Source: Nocardia panacis
GTDB taxonomy: Bacteria > Actinomycetota > Actinomycetes > Mycobacteriales > Mycobacteriaceae
Direction: 5' to 3'
Assembly: GCF_003598715.1 (NCBI RefSeq)
Contig: NZ_QZFU01000014.1
Coordinates: 62,001-126,000, forward strand
Length of the DNA: 64,000 nucleotides
Shown here: one piece after another, positions 38,856-48,158 of the stretch
Position numbering within the stretch: position 1 is the first letter of the stretch
How the letters are laid out: every line of letters starts with the position of its first letter
Made by a program: the position numbers and the translations under genes
Notes under the pieces: generated by a model
What the model saw: only the letters and a program-made list of their open reading frames with translations
Told to the model about the DNA's origin: nothing
Database searches by the model: none

Positions 38856-39998
38856 TTGCTGCATCGGACTCCGGAGCTGGACGAGACGGACCGCAAGGTA
38901 CTCGCGGGGATCTACTCGCGCCGCGATGCCCTGGCCTCGGCGATGCGAGTGCCGAAGCGATGGCCGGGGCTGCTGCGCCGCAATCTCATGGCACGAGCGA
39001 TTCGGGGATCGAACAGCATCGAAGGGTATGTGGTCGAGACCGATGACGCGGCCGCGGCGGTCGACTACGAGTCCGCGCTGACTGCCGACGAGCGAACCTT
39101 CGCCGAGATTCGCGGCTATCGGCAGGCGCTCGGCTACGTACTCACGATGGCGCAGAATGCCGCGCCGATCGATGAATCGAGCCTCAGGGCACTGCATTTC
39201 ATGATGCTCGGCCACGATCTGACCAAGAGTCCCGGCCAATATCGCACCGGACCGATATACGTCCGCAACGATGGCAGCGGGGAAGCGGTTTACGAGGGGC
39301 CGGGCTCGGAGATGGTGCCGGAGCTGATGACGGAACTGGCGGGCGCTTTGGCGGCCGACGCGGATCCGATCGTGGCGGGCGCGATGGCGCATCTGAATCT
39401 GGTGATGATTCATCCATTCCGCGACGGCAACGGTCGTATGGCGCGGGCACTGCAAACCTTGGTGGTCTCGCGCGGCGGCATCGCCGAACCGACCTTTTGC
39501 AGTATCGAAGAATGGCTCGGGGCGAATACCGAGGACTACTACCGCGTGCTGGCGCGTGCGAGCACGGGCTGTTGGTCCCCCGACAGCGATGCGCGGCTGT
39601 GGCTCCGATTCAACCTGCGGGCGCACGATATTCAGGCGCAGACGGTGGCGGGCCGGCTTCGGCGGGCCGAGCGTGCGTGGTCGCGGCTCGATGAGGTGGT
39701 GGCCGAGTGCAAGCTGCCGGAACGCGTCACCGATCTCCTTTACGACGCGCTCATCGGGTTCCGGGTTCGGCGGCAGACCTATCTCGCGCGAGCGCGGATC
39801 GACCAGCGCACGGCGACTCGGGATATCAAGGCACTCATCGAACTCGAACTGCTCGAGTCGCGGGGCGAGACGCACCGGAGGCACTATCTCGCGGGTGCGC
39901 GACTGGTGGAGTTGAAAGGTGTTCTGCGCGAGGAGGTGCCGCGCCGCATATCGGATCCGTTTCCCGAATTGCGGATGGAGTTGGTGCGACCGCGATGA
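38856..39998 (+). CDS. Fic family AMPylator with C-terminal winged helix
   Basis: 380 residues. The catalytic motif HPFRDGNGR is at about 186-194, and an N-terminal inhibitory helix motif SNSIEG (SxxxEG, about 52-57) marks a class II, self-inhibited Fic enzyme that transfers AMP or another nucleotide moiety to target proteins. The last 100 residues read as a winged-helix domain. I chose the TTG at 38856 because a GGGAGG site lies five bases before it and because the more upstream ATG (38784) falls inside the palindromic operator. Target unknown. Confidence 0.88.
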   Translation: MLHRTPELDETDRKVLAGIYSRRDALASAMRVPKRWPGLLRRNLMARAIRGSNSIEGYVVETDDAAAAVDYESALTADERTFAEIRGYRQALGYVLTMAQNAAPIDESSLRALHFMMLGHDLTKSPGQYRTGPIYVRNDGSGEAVYEGPGSEMVPELMTELAGALAADADPIVAGAMAHLNLVMIHPFRDGNGRMARALQTLVVSRGGIAEPTFCSIEEWLGANTEDYYRVLARASTGCWSPDSDARLWLRFNLRAHDIQAQTVAGRLRRAERAWSRLDEVVAECKLPERVTDLLYDALIGFRVRRQTYLARARIDQRTATRDIKALIELELLESRGETHRRHYLAGARLVELKGVLREEVPRRISDPFPELRMELVRPR

Positions 39999-40183
39999 TC
40001 GGCGGAATGCTTCTGATGATTGTTGTGAATTCTCGATGATCGGGTAGGTAGCGAATTGGCGACCGATAGGGGCGGGGTGGTCCGGAAAGGTCGCTGCTGG
40101 GATGCTGAGCCTGGTGGATTCGGCGGACGAGGGAAGGATACGGCGATGAGAGCCGACGGGCATTGGCGAGTGGGGGCGGGGTC

Positions 40184-40873
40184 GTGACCGAGGGACGAGT
40201 TGTCGTGGTGGTGAACGGATATACCGGCGTTGGGGCGGCGGTGGCGAAAACGCTCGGGGGGCAGGGTGATCGGGTGGTGATCGCGCATCCGCATGTGCCG
40301 GAGGCGGCGGCGGATGTGGTGAACGAGATTGTGGGGGCGGGCGGTTCGGCGCTGGAGTTGGCGGCCGATTTCCGCGATTCGGACGAGTTCGAAGAACTGG
40401 TGCAGGAGGTCCTCGCGACCTTCGGGCGTTGGGATGTGCTGGTGCACACCTGCGCCGCTACGGTGGTGCCCAAACCGTTTCGGGAGGTCAGCGCCGATGA
40501 CTTCGAGCGGGATTTCAATACGAACGCGTTGGGCGCGTACTACGGATTGCAGTTGGCGCTGGCGCATTTGGCCGATGACGGGCGGATTGTCGCGGTGTCG
40601 GGCGGGGATTCACCGCTGCTGCCCACTCTCGGCCGACTGGTGACCTCGGCGGCGGCGGATTTCGCCGAGCGCGGTATCACCGTCAATGCCGTCGAACCGA
40701 TTTCCGCGCAGGCCGAACCGAGCGCGGAGGTGCTCGCCGCGGCGGCGGATGCGGGGGCGTCGCCGGAGATCGCGGCGGTGGCCGCCTATCTGGCCGGGAC
40801 GGGTTCGGCGTGGACGGGGCAGCGCGTGGTGGTCGACGACTCGGCCGGGAAATCCACTACAGCAATCGAATAG
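40184..40873 (+). CDS. SDR-fold protein lacking the catalytic Tyr/Lys
   Basis: 229 residues with a Rossmann fold of the short-chain dehydrogenase type: a glycine motif GYTGVG near residue 12, NAG-like CAATVVPKPF, and a terminal GTGSAWTGQRVVVDDS in place of the usual ASYVTGQ segment. Where YxxxK should be, the sequence is LLPTLGRLVTSAAADFAERG, with neither Tyr nor Lys, so it is probably not an ordinary oxidoreductase. Start at GTG 40184. Role unknown. Confidence 0.75.
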   Translation: MTEGRVVVVVNGYTGVGAAVAKTLGGQGDRVVIAHPHVPEAAADVVNEIVGAGGSALELAADFRDSDEFEELVQEVLATFGRWDVLVHTCAATVVPKPFREVSADDFERDFNTNALGAYYGLQLALAHLADDGRIVAVSGGDSPLLPTLGRLVTSAAADFAERGITVNAVEPISAQAEPSAEVLAAAADAGASPEIAAVAAYLAGTGSAWTGQRVVVDDSAGKSTTAIE

Positions 40874-41043
40874 CTATGACAGCTTGCGCCGGGTGTCGCA
40901 CACCGTTCCCGCCTCGAGGTCACGGGTCGGGCGCATAAACTACACCCGTTCGGCGGCAACGGGCTCCCCGCGGCGCTTGCTCCCCGCAGGGACGCTCTAC
41001 GCTTGGGATTAGGGCTGGTTCGGGAGCACTGGGGAGCACACAT

Positions 41044-41514
41044 TTGAACATCGCGACGGCGGCTACGACACCCGTGTATCGACGGGCACGACTGACTGAC
41101 CTGGACCGGGTCTCCTCGATCGAGAACGAACGTTTCGGCGCGCATTCCTACCCCTATTTCGCGTTGCGCCAGCTATTCGATCTGCACGGCGCCAGTTGGC
41201 TCGTGGTGGAGGTGGAGGGTCGGTTGCTCGGCCATGTGCTGGTGGCGTTGGCGCCGCAGCGACGGGCCTGGCTGTTGAGTCTGGCGGTGGCGGCCGACTC
41301 CTGCGGCCGCGGTTACGGCACGGCGCTGGTCGAGCAGGCGCTGCGGCTGTGCGGTTCGCTGGATGTGGGCAGTGTGCTGATCACGGTCCGCCCGACCAAT
41401 CAGTCGGCGATGAATATCTACAAGCGAGCCGGATTCGAATGGGCGGCGCACGATGAGCGCTATTTCGGTGAAGGGGAGCCGCGAGATGTGTTGGAGTGCA
41501 GACTCGGTCGGTAA
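41044..41514 (+). CDS. GNAT family N-acetyltransferase (RimI-like)
   Basis: 156 residues. The acetyl-CoA loop is CGRGYGTALV (about residue 92), followed by TVRPTNQSAMNIYKRAGFE, the asparagine/tyrosine segment seen in RimI-type N-terminal protein acetyltransferases. A TTG start has GGGGAG seven bases upstream. The next gene starts 29 bases after its stop. Substrate unknown. Confidence 0.8.
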   Translation: MNIATAATTPVYRRARLTDLDRVSSIENERFGAHSYPYFALRQLFDLHGASWLVVEVEGRLLGHVLVALAPQRRAWLLSLAVAADSCGRGYGTALVEQALRLCGSLDVGSVLITVRPTNQSAMNIYKRAGFEWAAHDERYFGEGEPRDVLECRLGR

Positions 41515-41543
41515 AGTGGAACCGACTGCGGGGGAGTGTGGAT

Positions 41544-42389
41544 ATGCCCGATTCAACCGGAATCGAACCGGGTTCGGAGTTCGTGTCGTCGGTCGCCACC
41601 CGAATCCTCAGGCGTGCCGGGAAATACGCCGATGAGGTCAATGATTTCGTCGAGGGCGTCGGCGTCGAGTTGACGCTGCTCGATTCATTCAACGCACAGG
41701 TGGAATCGGTGGTCTACACCTTCGAGCCGCCGACGGCCCGCCGCCGCGGCGACAGTCTGGTGTTCGCCTCGATTTACCGTGCCGCCAAGGATTTTCCCAC
41801 CCTCGAAGCGGATCGACACGTTCCGGCGGAGTTGATCGCGGCTTTGTTGGCCGCCGAGGTGGAGTTTCGCGGGCCGCTGCGGTTGAGTCGCACCCAGACC
41901 ACGCTGCTGGCCGAGGTGTACGAGCGGTTGGGCGCGAGTTTCGTGGGGCTCGGCCTGCCGGGGCACGCGGTGCTGTCGTATCGGCGTGCGAGCTTTCTGC
42001 ATCGGGCCAATGAGGACACCGATGCCGAGGATCGGTGTGGTCTGCGGTTGGCCAGGGCGCGCACTTCGGCACTGCCGCCAGGGTGGCGTAGGTGGGGGCC
42101 GCAACTGTCGGATCTGCTGTGCGGCTATGGATATCAACCATTCCGCCTGTTGGGTTTCATCGCGGTGCAGTTGGTGGTGTTCACGGCGATTCTGCTGTTG
42201 TTCGCGGCGCAGCCGGTGACCGAGACGGTGTATCTGAGTGTGACGTCCTATCTGAATCCGGCGGGTGTTGGCGATACCGTCAGTTCCGGACCGGGTGGGC
42301 GCACAATGCTGGCGGTGGAGTCATGGGCGGGCGCGGTGACGATGTCGGTGTTCTTCGCCCTGCTGGTGCGGAAGTGGTTCCGCATGTAG
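41544..42389 (+). CDS. Channel-like two-helix membrane protein
   Basis: 281 residues: a soluble N-terminal 190 residues with helical repeats (possibly TPR-like, YERLGASFVGLGLPGHAVLS), then two transmembrane helices separated by a re-entrant-like segment. SVTSYLNPAGVGD followed by ESWAGAVTMSVFFALLVRKW resembles the pore and second helix of two-helix potassium channels, but the filter TVGYGD is altered to PAGVGD. It might be a channel with changed selectivity or a relic. It ends six bases before the convergent SCO2521-type gene. Confidence 0.6.
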   Translation: MPDSTGIEPGSEFVSSVATRILRRAGKYADEVNDFVEGVGVELTLLDSFNAQVESVVYTFEPPTARRRGDSLVFASIYRAAKDFPTLEADRHVPAELIAALLAAEVEFRGPLRLSRTQTTLLAEVYERLGASFVGLGLPGHAVLSYRRASFLHRANEDTDAEDRCGLRLARARTSALPPGWRRWGPQLSDLLCGYGYQPFRLLGFIAVQLVVFTAILLLFAAQPVTETVYLSVTSYLNPAGVGDTVSSGPGGRTMLAVESWAGAVTMSVFFALLVRKWFRM

Positions 42390-42395
42390 GCCCTT

Positions 42396-43376
42396 TCACC
42401 AGTCGGTGCGGCCGATTCTGGTGCGGCGCAGATCTTCCCACTGCGCGACCGAGATTCGGTCGCGCAATTGGCCGACGCGCGCGGTCCATTGGCGAGAGAA
42501 TCCGGGATCGGCCTGCAGATCCTTCCATAGGCCGCGCAGCGCGGGCGGGGTGTGCGCGCCCGGCATCCACAGGTGCGCGAGATGTTCCAGGACCGGCGCG
42601 AGGATCTCCATCTGGTCGCGACTCGACGTGGGGAAGCGGTCGGCCTCCTCGATGGCGGCGTCGGTGATGGTGAGCAGCCAGTCGTGGGCGGCCAGATCCT
42701 CGCAGAAGCGCTGGGCCGCAGCCAGATCCGCCTCCTCGCGCACGATGAGCCGGGTCGAGCGGGTGGTCTCGTCGTCCAGGCGCAGCGCCAGGCGAGGACC
42801 GGCCGCGCCACCGATGCGCGCGGTCCAGCGCAGCCGGGTGGTGGCGGCTTGAATGGGCGCCTTCTGATCCAGTGACGGATCCGAGCGCAGGCGGCCGAGC
42901 AGCCGCTCACCGATCGAGGCCAGATCGAGGGTGTCGGGGGTCGGCGCGCCGTCGAGATAGCCGTCGGCCAGGTTGTCGGTCGCGGTCTCGCGCTCGCCGA
43001 GTTTGCTCACGGCCTCTGTGACTCCGACGCGACTCAGATAGTGCGACCAGGTCTGCCTGCGTCTTTCGGTCGCGCGCAGCACCCTCGTGACGGTCGACGC
43101 CTGCAAGATGCGGCCGCCGGTGACCACCGCGTACTCGGCCACCGTGCCGACCACCCTGGCGGGCTCCTGACCGGGCAGCACCAGTTCGCAGTCGACGCCC
43201 ACCGCCGTGGTGGGCGAAATGGCAAGGGAGCTCGGGCGTTCCCGCCAGCGGACGCGTCGGCCGGGCACCAGGGCGAGCAGTTCGCTCGCTTCGGCGCGAT
43301 GCAGTGCGGCGGAGGCGGGAACCAGGCAGGTGCGCACCTCGCCGAGGGCGATGAGGGGCGTGCGGGAGGCCGCCAT
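42396..43376 (-). CDS. SCO2521 family protein
   Basis: About 326 residues, last gene of a four-gene operon. The sequence (ALGEVRTCLVPAS near the start; REEADLAAAQRFCEDLAAHDW; a C-terminal Trp/Arg-rich segment) agrees with the uncharacterised actinobacterial family named after Streptomyces coelicolor SCO2521. No catalytic motif is visible. It begins two bases after the SCO2522-type stop. Family assignment comes from recall of sequence and gene order, not a search. Confidence 0.7.
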   Translation of the reverse strand: MAASRTPLIALGEVRTCLVPASAALHRAEASELLALVPGRRVRWRERPSSLAISPTTAVGVDCELVLPGQEPARVVGTVAEYAVVTGGRILQASTVTRVLRATERRRQTWSHYLSRVGVTEAVSKLGERETATDNLADGYLDGAPTPDTLDLASIGERLLGRLRSDPSLDQKAPIQAATTRLRWTARIGGAAGPRLALRLDDETTRSTRLIVREEADLAAAQRFCEDLAAHDWLLTITDAAIEEADRFPTSSRDQMEILAPVLEHLAHLWMPGAHTPPALRGLWKDLQADPGFSRQWTARVGQLRDRISVAQWEDLRRTRIGRTDW

Positions 43377-43378
43377 GG

Positions 43379-44422
43379 CTAGGACCCGTCGAGCAGCAGG
43401 TGCGAGAGCCGTTCGGTGACCTTGCGCGGCACCGTGACCGGCACCTCGTCGGCGGCGCCGCGCGCGATGATCTGGCCGACCACATCGTCGTCGAGGTCGA
43501 TGTGGTCCAGGATGAGCCGCACCGAATGTTCGATCCCCAGATAGCGTTTGGGCAGCATCGAAAGAGTGCGGTAGGCGGCGAACGGCGCGGCGTCCGGATT
43601 CAGCCGCACCACGGCGGGCACCTGCCGCCACTGACGCGGCCAAACCTCGCCGGGTGACCACGGCTGCGGGTCCACCACGGCCGCGCCCTCGTAGCGCAAC
43701 ATGCCCAGCCGCAGCAGATGCCACACCGAGGCCAGGAACGGGCAGGACCATTTGGTGCGAATAACGCTGTCCCCGTTGATGTTCTCAGTGTGCTTACTCC
43801 ACAACTGCACATCGAGGAAGATGGAGTGTTCGCGGCGGCCGAACTCCTCGGGCGGGCGGTACTGCGGCACCCGCATGGCCTGGGCCGCATCGAAATCCGA
43901 TGATCGACGACCGTTGCACAGCCAGCCGGATTCGACGGTGGGCGGACGGCGGCCGGTGGCGGGCGGGGCGGGCTCGGCGACGAGGCGGGCGGCGACCATC
44001 TCGGCCAGTTCGATCGGCTCCCCTACCGGAACGCCGTCGGCGAAGGGCGTCGCCTGCCAGCAGCCCGCCTCGCGCGCGAGATAGTCGATGCGCAGGCCGG
44101 TTTCGTCGGCGGCGGTGAGCAGTTTGCCGAGGATCTCGCGCGGATCGGTATCGGGTTGGAAGTAGTCGTCGATCAGGTAGCAGGTGCTGATCCTGGCCTG
44201 CGGACCGAATTCGACTCGAGCCGAGGCGATGAAGGCGTCCACCAGCGGCACGATGCGGCGAAACTCCTTGACCACCTGATCCATATCGTTGGTGATCTCA
44301 TTGAGGTAGAAATGGCCGACTTCGATGGACAGGTGCGACAGCGGCACCTGTTCGATGCGAACGTGCTCGGTTTCCTCGCTGTATCCCACGGCGTCGCGCA
44401 CCGGAATCAGAACCTTTCCCAT
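43379..44422 (-). CDS. SCO2522 family protein
   Basis: 347 residues, starting MGKVLIPVRDAVGYSEETEH. Conserved-looking parts include LSIEVGHFYLNEI, ISTCYLIDDYFQPD and HSIFLDVQLWSKHTENINGD. The mixed alpha/beta character with many buried acidic residues might indicate an enzyme, but no family motif is certain. It overlaps the SCO2523-type gene by 16 bases. Function unknown. Confidence 0.72.
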   Translation of the reverse strand: MGKVLIPVRDAVGYSEETEHVRIEQVPLSHLSIEVGHFYLNEITNDMDQVVKEFRRIVPLVDAFIASARVEFGPQARISTCYLIDDYFQPDTDPREILGKLLTAADETGLRIDYLAREAGCWQATPFADGVPVGEPIELAEMVAARLVAEPAPPATGRRPPTVESGWLCNGRRSSDFDAAQAMRVPQYRPPEEFGRREHSIFLDVQLWSKHTENINGDSVIRTKWSCPFLASVWHLLRLGMLRYEGAAVVDPQPWSPGEVWPRQWRQVPAVVRLNPDAAPFAAYRTLSMLPKRYLGIEHSVRLILDHIDLDDDVVGQIIARGAADEVPVTVPRKVTERLSHLLLDGS

Positions 44423-45324
44423 GTGGCGTTATCCAGCAGTTTTCGCGCCAAATCCGTGTAGGCGGCGGCGGTTTCCTCGTTGGCGATCTTGGCGGAGACG
44501 TCCATATCGAGGATGACCTGCTCGCGCCACTGCAGCATCGGTTCGACGGGGGTTTCGCCGAGCAGGGTGCTGGCGCCGAGCTGGTTGACCGAGGCGAGCC
44601 TGCGCAATGCCGCGTTCTGCTCCAGGAGCCAGGCGGCCTGGGCCGGACGCTCGACGCTGCTGTGCAGGGTGGTGGAGGGGACGGCGGTGCGCACGAAACG
44701 CACCGATTCCAGTAGTTCGGCCGGGTCGTGACCGCATTCCTTACCGGCCTGCACGAGTCCGTGCGGGCCGTGCACCAGGCCGCTGGCGGCCAGGATGTGC
44801 TGGCGGGTCCAGCGGTGGAAGATCAGCCAGCGCGCGGTGAACGAACGCAGCTGCGGCAGCGCGGTGGCCTTGAGCGCCAACTCCAGCGCTACCGAGCGCC
44901 CCGCGCTCAGATCCACGATGACGACCTTGAATTCCTGTTCCAGCGCGAGCAGCAGCGCCGCGCAGCGGGTGACCACCGCATCGTCGGCGGTGAGGAATTC
45001 CGCACCGCCCTCGTCGCCGGGCAGCAGGACGAGTTTGCCCGCGCGCGGACCGAGTCGACGCAGGGCGTGCCGGTCCGAGTCGGCGCGCACGTCGACCCTG
45101 GCGGCCACGCCCGTCTCACCGAGCAGGTAGGAGTGCATGCCGTCGCCGCGCGGAGTGCCGCGCTCGACCTCGCTGATCTCGAAAAGCGCGCCTGCGGTGG
45201 GCGATCCGAAGTCGAAGTCGACATAGGCGACATTGCGACCGCTGACGCACAGGCGATAGGCCAGGTTGCAGCTGGTCACCGAGCGGCCGGTGCCGCCCTT
45301 GTCCGAGGTGGAGAATATGAGCAT
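44407..45324 (-). CDS. SCO2523 family variant P-loop protein (ParA/MinD-like)
   Basis: 305 residues of the ParA/MinD class. The P-loop reads SDKGGTGRSV instead of KGGVGKT, with Arg in place of the second Lys, which is the variant that names the family. YVDFDFGSPTAGALFE and VVIVDLSAGRS are the switch and Walker B-like regions. It would act as the nucleotide-dependent switch or positioning factor of the four-gene unit. It starts three bases after the SCO2524-type stop. Confidence 0.8.
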   Translation of the reverse strand: MLIFSTSDKGGTGRSVTSCNLAYRLCVSGRNVAYVDFDFGSPTAGALFEISEVERGTPRGDGMHSYLLGETGVAARVDVRADSDRHALRRLGPRAGKLVLLPGDEGGAEFLTADDAVVTRCAALLLALEQEFKVVIVDLSAGRSVALELALKATALPQLRSFTARWLIFHRWTRQHILAASGLVHGPHGLVQAGKECGHDPAELLESVRFVRTAVPSTTLHSSVERPAQAAWLLEQNAALRRLASVNQLGASTLLGETPVEPMLQWREQVILDMDVSAKIANEETAAAYTDLARKLLDNATWERF

Positions 45325-45327
45325 CGG

Positions 45328-47190
45328 TCAGGACCTCATCGCATCTCGGCGGGCATAGGCCAGTTCGTGTAGTTGCAGCAGGGCCTGTTCGGCCAGGCTG
45401 AAGGCGGTGGCGGGTTGTTCGGACAGTAGACGGCGGGCCTCGTCGAGTTGTTGTTCGATGCGTTCGAGCATGGTCTGCGAGACATCGGGATCGCCCACCT
45501 CGAGCATTTCCTGATTGAGCAGATGCTCTGCCTCGCTGCGCATTTCGATGGCGCGGCTGATCATCGACGTCATGGCCAGCGGTGGTTGGCGGTAGTTGCG
45601 GTCGGCGGCGACGAGGCATTCCACCACGCGTTCGGTGAGGTACCAGGAGGGTTGCAATACCTCCCCGGATGCCTCGTCGTTGTCGCCGACCTGCGCGACG
45701 CGGGCCGCGTCGTCCCAGAGTCCGCGCGCGGGACCCGAAGCGATGCGGCGCGCGTTCAAATGGTCCATGGTCGCTTCCGCCAACGACATCAGCCTGTCGC
45801 GGGTGGCCACATCGCCGGAGAGTCGCCATGCCGAGAGAGCCCGTTTCATGAGCAGCGTCGCGAAATCCGGGACGACCCATTGCAGCGGCGGACCGTCGCC
45901 GATGCCCGCGCTGCCCGGCATGGGGATGGACAGCCCAGGGAAGTGCATCGCCCCCGCGGAATCGCCCGGCGTCAGCCTGCTGATGATGCGGCCGCGCCGG
46001 GCCAGCTGATCCAATACCGCGACCACCTGCGGCAATTCATCGGTGGTCTGCCTATTGATGAAGTCCTGCAACACCATTGCCGAGATAGCGAGGCTGTAGT
46101 AGTCGGATTCCTCGCCGTCGGAGGTGCGCCAGGGGAAATCTTCCAGCGGCCAGCGGCCCGCGCCGTAGCGGGCGACGGCGGACCAGTAGCGCTGGGTCAG
46201 GTCCCAGCGCAGTTCCAGCGCGTCGGCCAGTTGGCGCTGTTCGTCGTTGAGCAGGTCCATCTCGCGGGTGCGGCGGGCGGTGAGGTCGTTGATGCCGTCG
46301 AGCGCGACGATGGTGAAATACAGGTCCGGCCGGGAGGCGGCGTAGCCGAGTTGGGTGCTGATGCCCTGGTCGACGAAGTCGATCGGGGTGGCCTTCTGGT
46401 CGATACCCCAGGTCCAACCGCATTGGAACAGCAGCAGGTCGTCAGCGAGGTCGATATCCGGGGTCTGACCCAGTTTCACGTCGTTGGCCATCTGCACGCG
46501 GACCCGGTCCAGGCGGCGCGCGATACCGGCGATAACCGAGTCCTCGGACGCGCCGGTCTGGTTGAGCATCCCCAGGATGGCCTGGCCTGCTTCGGATTTC
46601 GGTTCCGGTGTGTGCACGACGAAGCTGCGCACCAGACCCGTCATGGCGGCGGTCAGCCGAATACTGATCTGCGGCAGCAGTTCTCGGATGCGCACCGAGA
46701 GCTCCTTGGCTTCCCGCCGCACCTGCTTGTCCACGAAGCGTTGGAATACGCGCAGGAAGCGCAATGCGGCTATGCACAGGCTCAACGACATGGAGTAGGC
46801 GTCGACCACCTCGAGTTGATACTGCTCGCCGCTGGGCGTACCGGCGTCGGCGGAGCGCAGATAGCTGCCCGCCGCGAACCGCGGCGCACCACCGGGTGCG
46901 GTATTGCGGGTGAAGTACTCCTCGATCATGACGACCAGCGCGCCGCCGATCCTGGTCTCCTCGCCGAGCGGGGAGAGCACGGTGCGGATATCGTCGGCCA
47001 TATCGTCGGGCTGGTCCAGGGCGAAGGCCGTGATCTCGGTGGCCGGGTACAGCAGGCACAGCAACTGTTCGGTATCACTGATCGAATTGGCGCCGTCGCG
47101 ACCGCCCCATACCCATTTGCTGTCCCGGTAGCAGTTCGCGAGCAGCGCCTGCCACACCTGCAAAAGCTGCTGTCGCGGCTGGATCCGCAT
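45328..47190 (-). CDS. SCO2524 family protein
   Basis: 620 residues, first gene of the operon, starting MRIQPRQQLLQVWQALLANC with GGGGGA just upstream. It is a large, mainly helical protein (LLYPATEITAF, IEEYFTRNTAPGG, WRTSDGEESDYYSLAISAMV) that ends in a coiled-coil-like stretch (LERIEQQLDEARRLLSE). No enzyme motif is recognisable; length and position suit the SCO2524 family, which may be the scaffold of the system. The SCO2525-type methyltransferase that often accompanies it is not present in this window. Confidence 0.72.
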   Translation of the reverse strand: MRIQPRQQLLQVWQALLANCYRDSKWVWGGRDGANSISDTEQLLCLLYPATEITAFALDQPDDMADDIRTVLSPLGEETRIGGALVVMIEEYFTRNTAPGGAPRFAAGSYLRSADAGTPSGEQYQLEVVDAYSMSLSLCIAALRFLRVFQRFVDKQVRREAKELSVRIRELLPQISIRLTAAMTGLVRSFVVHTPEPKSEAGQAILGMLNQTGASEDSVIAGIARRLDRVRVQMANDVKLGQTPDIDLADDLLLFQCGWTWGIDQKATPIDFVDQGISTQLGYAASRPDLYFTIVALDGINDLTARRTREMDLLNDEQRQLADALELRWDLTQRYWSAVARYGAGRWPLEDFPWRTSDGEESDYYSLAISAMVLQDFINRQTTDELPQVVAVLDQLARRGRIISRLTPGDSAGAMHFPGLSIPMPGSAGIGDGPPLQWVVPDFATLLMKRALSAWRLSGDVATRDRLMSLAEATMDHLNARRIASGPARGLWDDAARVAQVGDNDEASGEVLQPSWYLTERVVECLVAADRNYRQPPLAMTSMISRAIEMRSEAEHLLNQEMLEVGDPDVSQTMLERIEQQLDEARRLLSEQPATAFSLAEQALLQLHELAYARRDAMRS

Positions 47191-47379
47191 CAGTCCCCCG
47201 TTCTCACTCGAACACTGACATCTACGAGTGTGCGCCATATCGCGACATTCGCCAAGGACGGTGTCGGCCAACATGTTCGACGCGGATTCCGGCAAACAAT
47301 GCGCGATCGACCCGCCGCGCGGTGAGCAGACGCTAACGGGTTGCTTACCTGATGTCATCCGGCGGAAACGCGCGGTCCA

Positions 47380-47393
47380 TAGCGTATACACGC
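47380..47393 (+). promoter_or_regulatory. Leaderless promoter and candidate GntR operator
   Basis: TAGCGT (47380-47385) lies eight bases before the GntR ATG, and the partly symmetrical GCGTATACACGC (47382-47393) overlaps it, directly abutting the start codon. This suits autorepression. Confidence 0.5.
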
Positions 47394-48101
47394 ATGTCGA
47401 CACGGGAGATCGAGCAGTACGACGGCGGTGGAAAACCACTGCGCGATCTGGTCTACACAACGTTGCGCGACGAATTGATGAACGGTGACATCAAATTCGG
47501 TGAACGTCTTACCGAGCCGAAACTCTCGGCGCGCTTCGGCATTTCGCGCACACCGGTGCGCGAGGCGCTCACCGTGCTGTGCTCGGACGGTCTGCTGCGG
47601 CGCGAGGAGTACGGCTTCGGACCGGTCCGGCCGAGCCTGCCGGTGGTTCGTGACCTCTACGAGCTACGAATCACCCTGGAACTGGCCAGAATTCAGCGGG
47701 CCATCGACAATCCGGCGGTGGTGCACGACCGCGCCCTGCTCGGCGCCGAGCGGGAGCGCTGGCTGCGGCTGCGGGCCGACCCGCCCGCACAGGAATCCGG
47801 TTTCGTGGTGCGCGACGAGGAATTCCATGTCGCCCTGCTGAGGGCGGCGGGCAATGCCGAGTCGGTCCGGACGCTGGTCGGCGTAAACTCCCGAATCCGA
47901 TACATACGTATGTACGACTTCATGGTCAATAACCGGATCGAGACCACCATTGCCGAACACCTGGCGATCGTGGACGCCGTGCTGGACGGGAATCTTCGGC
48001 ACGCCTATGCGCTGCTGCGCGCCCATATCGGCGAATCGCTGGAAGTAGTGCTGCAACGGGTCACCCGCGCCATGACCGCAATGGCCTTGGCAACCGAATA
48101 G
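47394..48101 (+). CDS. GntR (FadR-type) transcriptional regulator
   Basis: 235 residues: N-terminal winged helix (PLRDLVYTTLRDELMNGDI, then KLSARFGISRTPVREAL) and an all-helical FCD effector domain with the metal-binding His/Asp residues (RDEEFHVALLRAAGN; EHLAIVDAVLDGN). FCD-type GntR regulators often control urea carboxylase/allophanate hydrolase operons, and the remnant of such an operon follows 57 bases later, so this is probably its orphaned regulator. Confidence 0.9.
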   Translation: MSTREIEQYDGGGKPLRDLVYTTLRDELMNGDIKFGERLTEPKLSARFGISRTPVREALTVLCSDGLLRREEYGFGPVRPSLPVVRDLYELRITLELARIQRAIDNPAVVHDRALLGAERERWLRLRADPPAQESGFVVRDEEFHVALLRAAGNAESVRTLVGVNSRIRYIRMYDFMVNNRIETTIAEHLAIVDAVLDGNLRHAYALLRAHIGESLEVVLQRVTRAMTAMALATE

Positions 48102-48158
48102 CGGACAACTGATTGTCGGGCGATTCGCTTGTCCGGCAACCGAGTAGGGGGTGACGGC

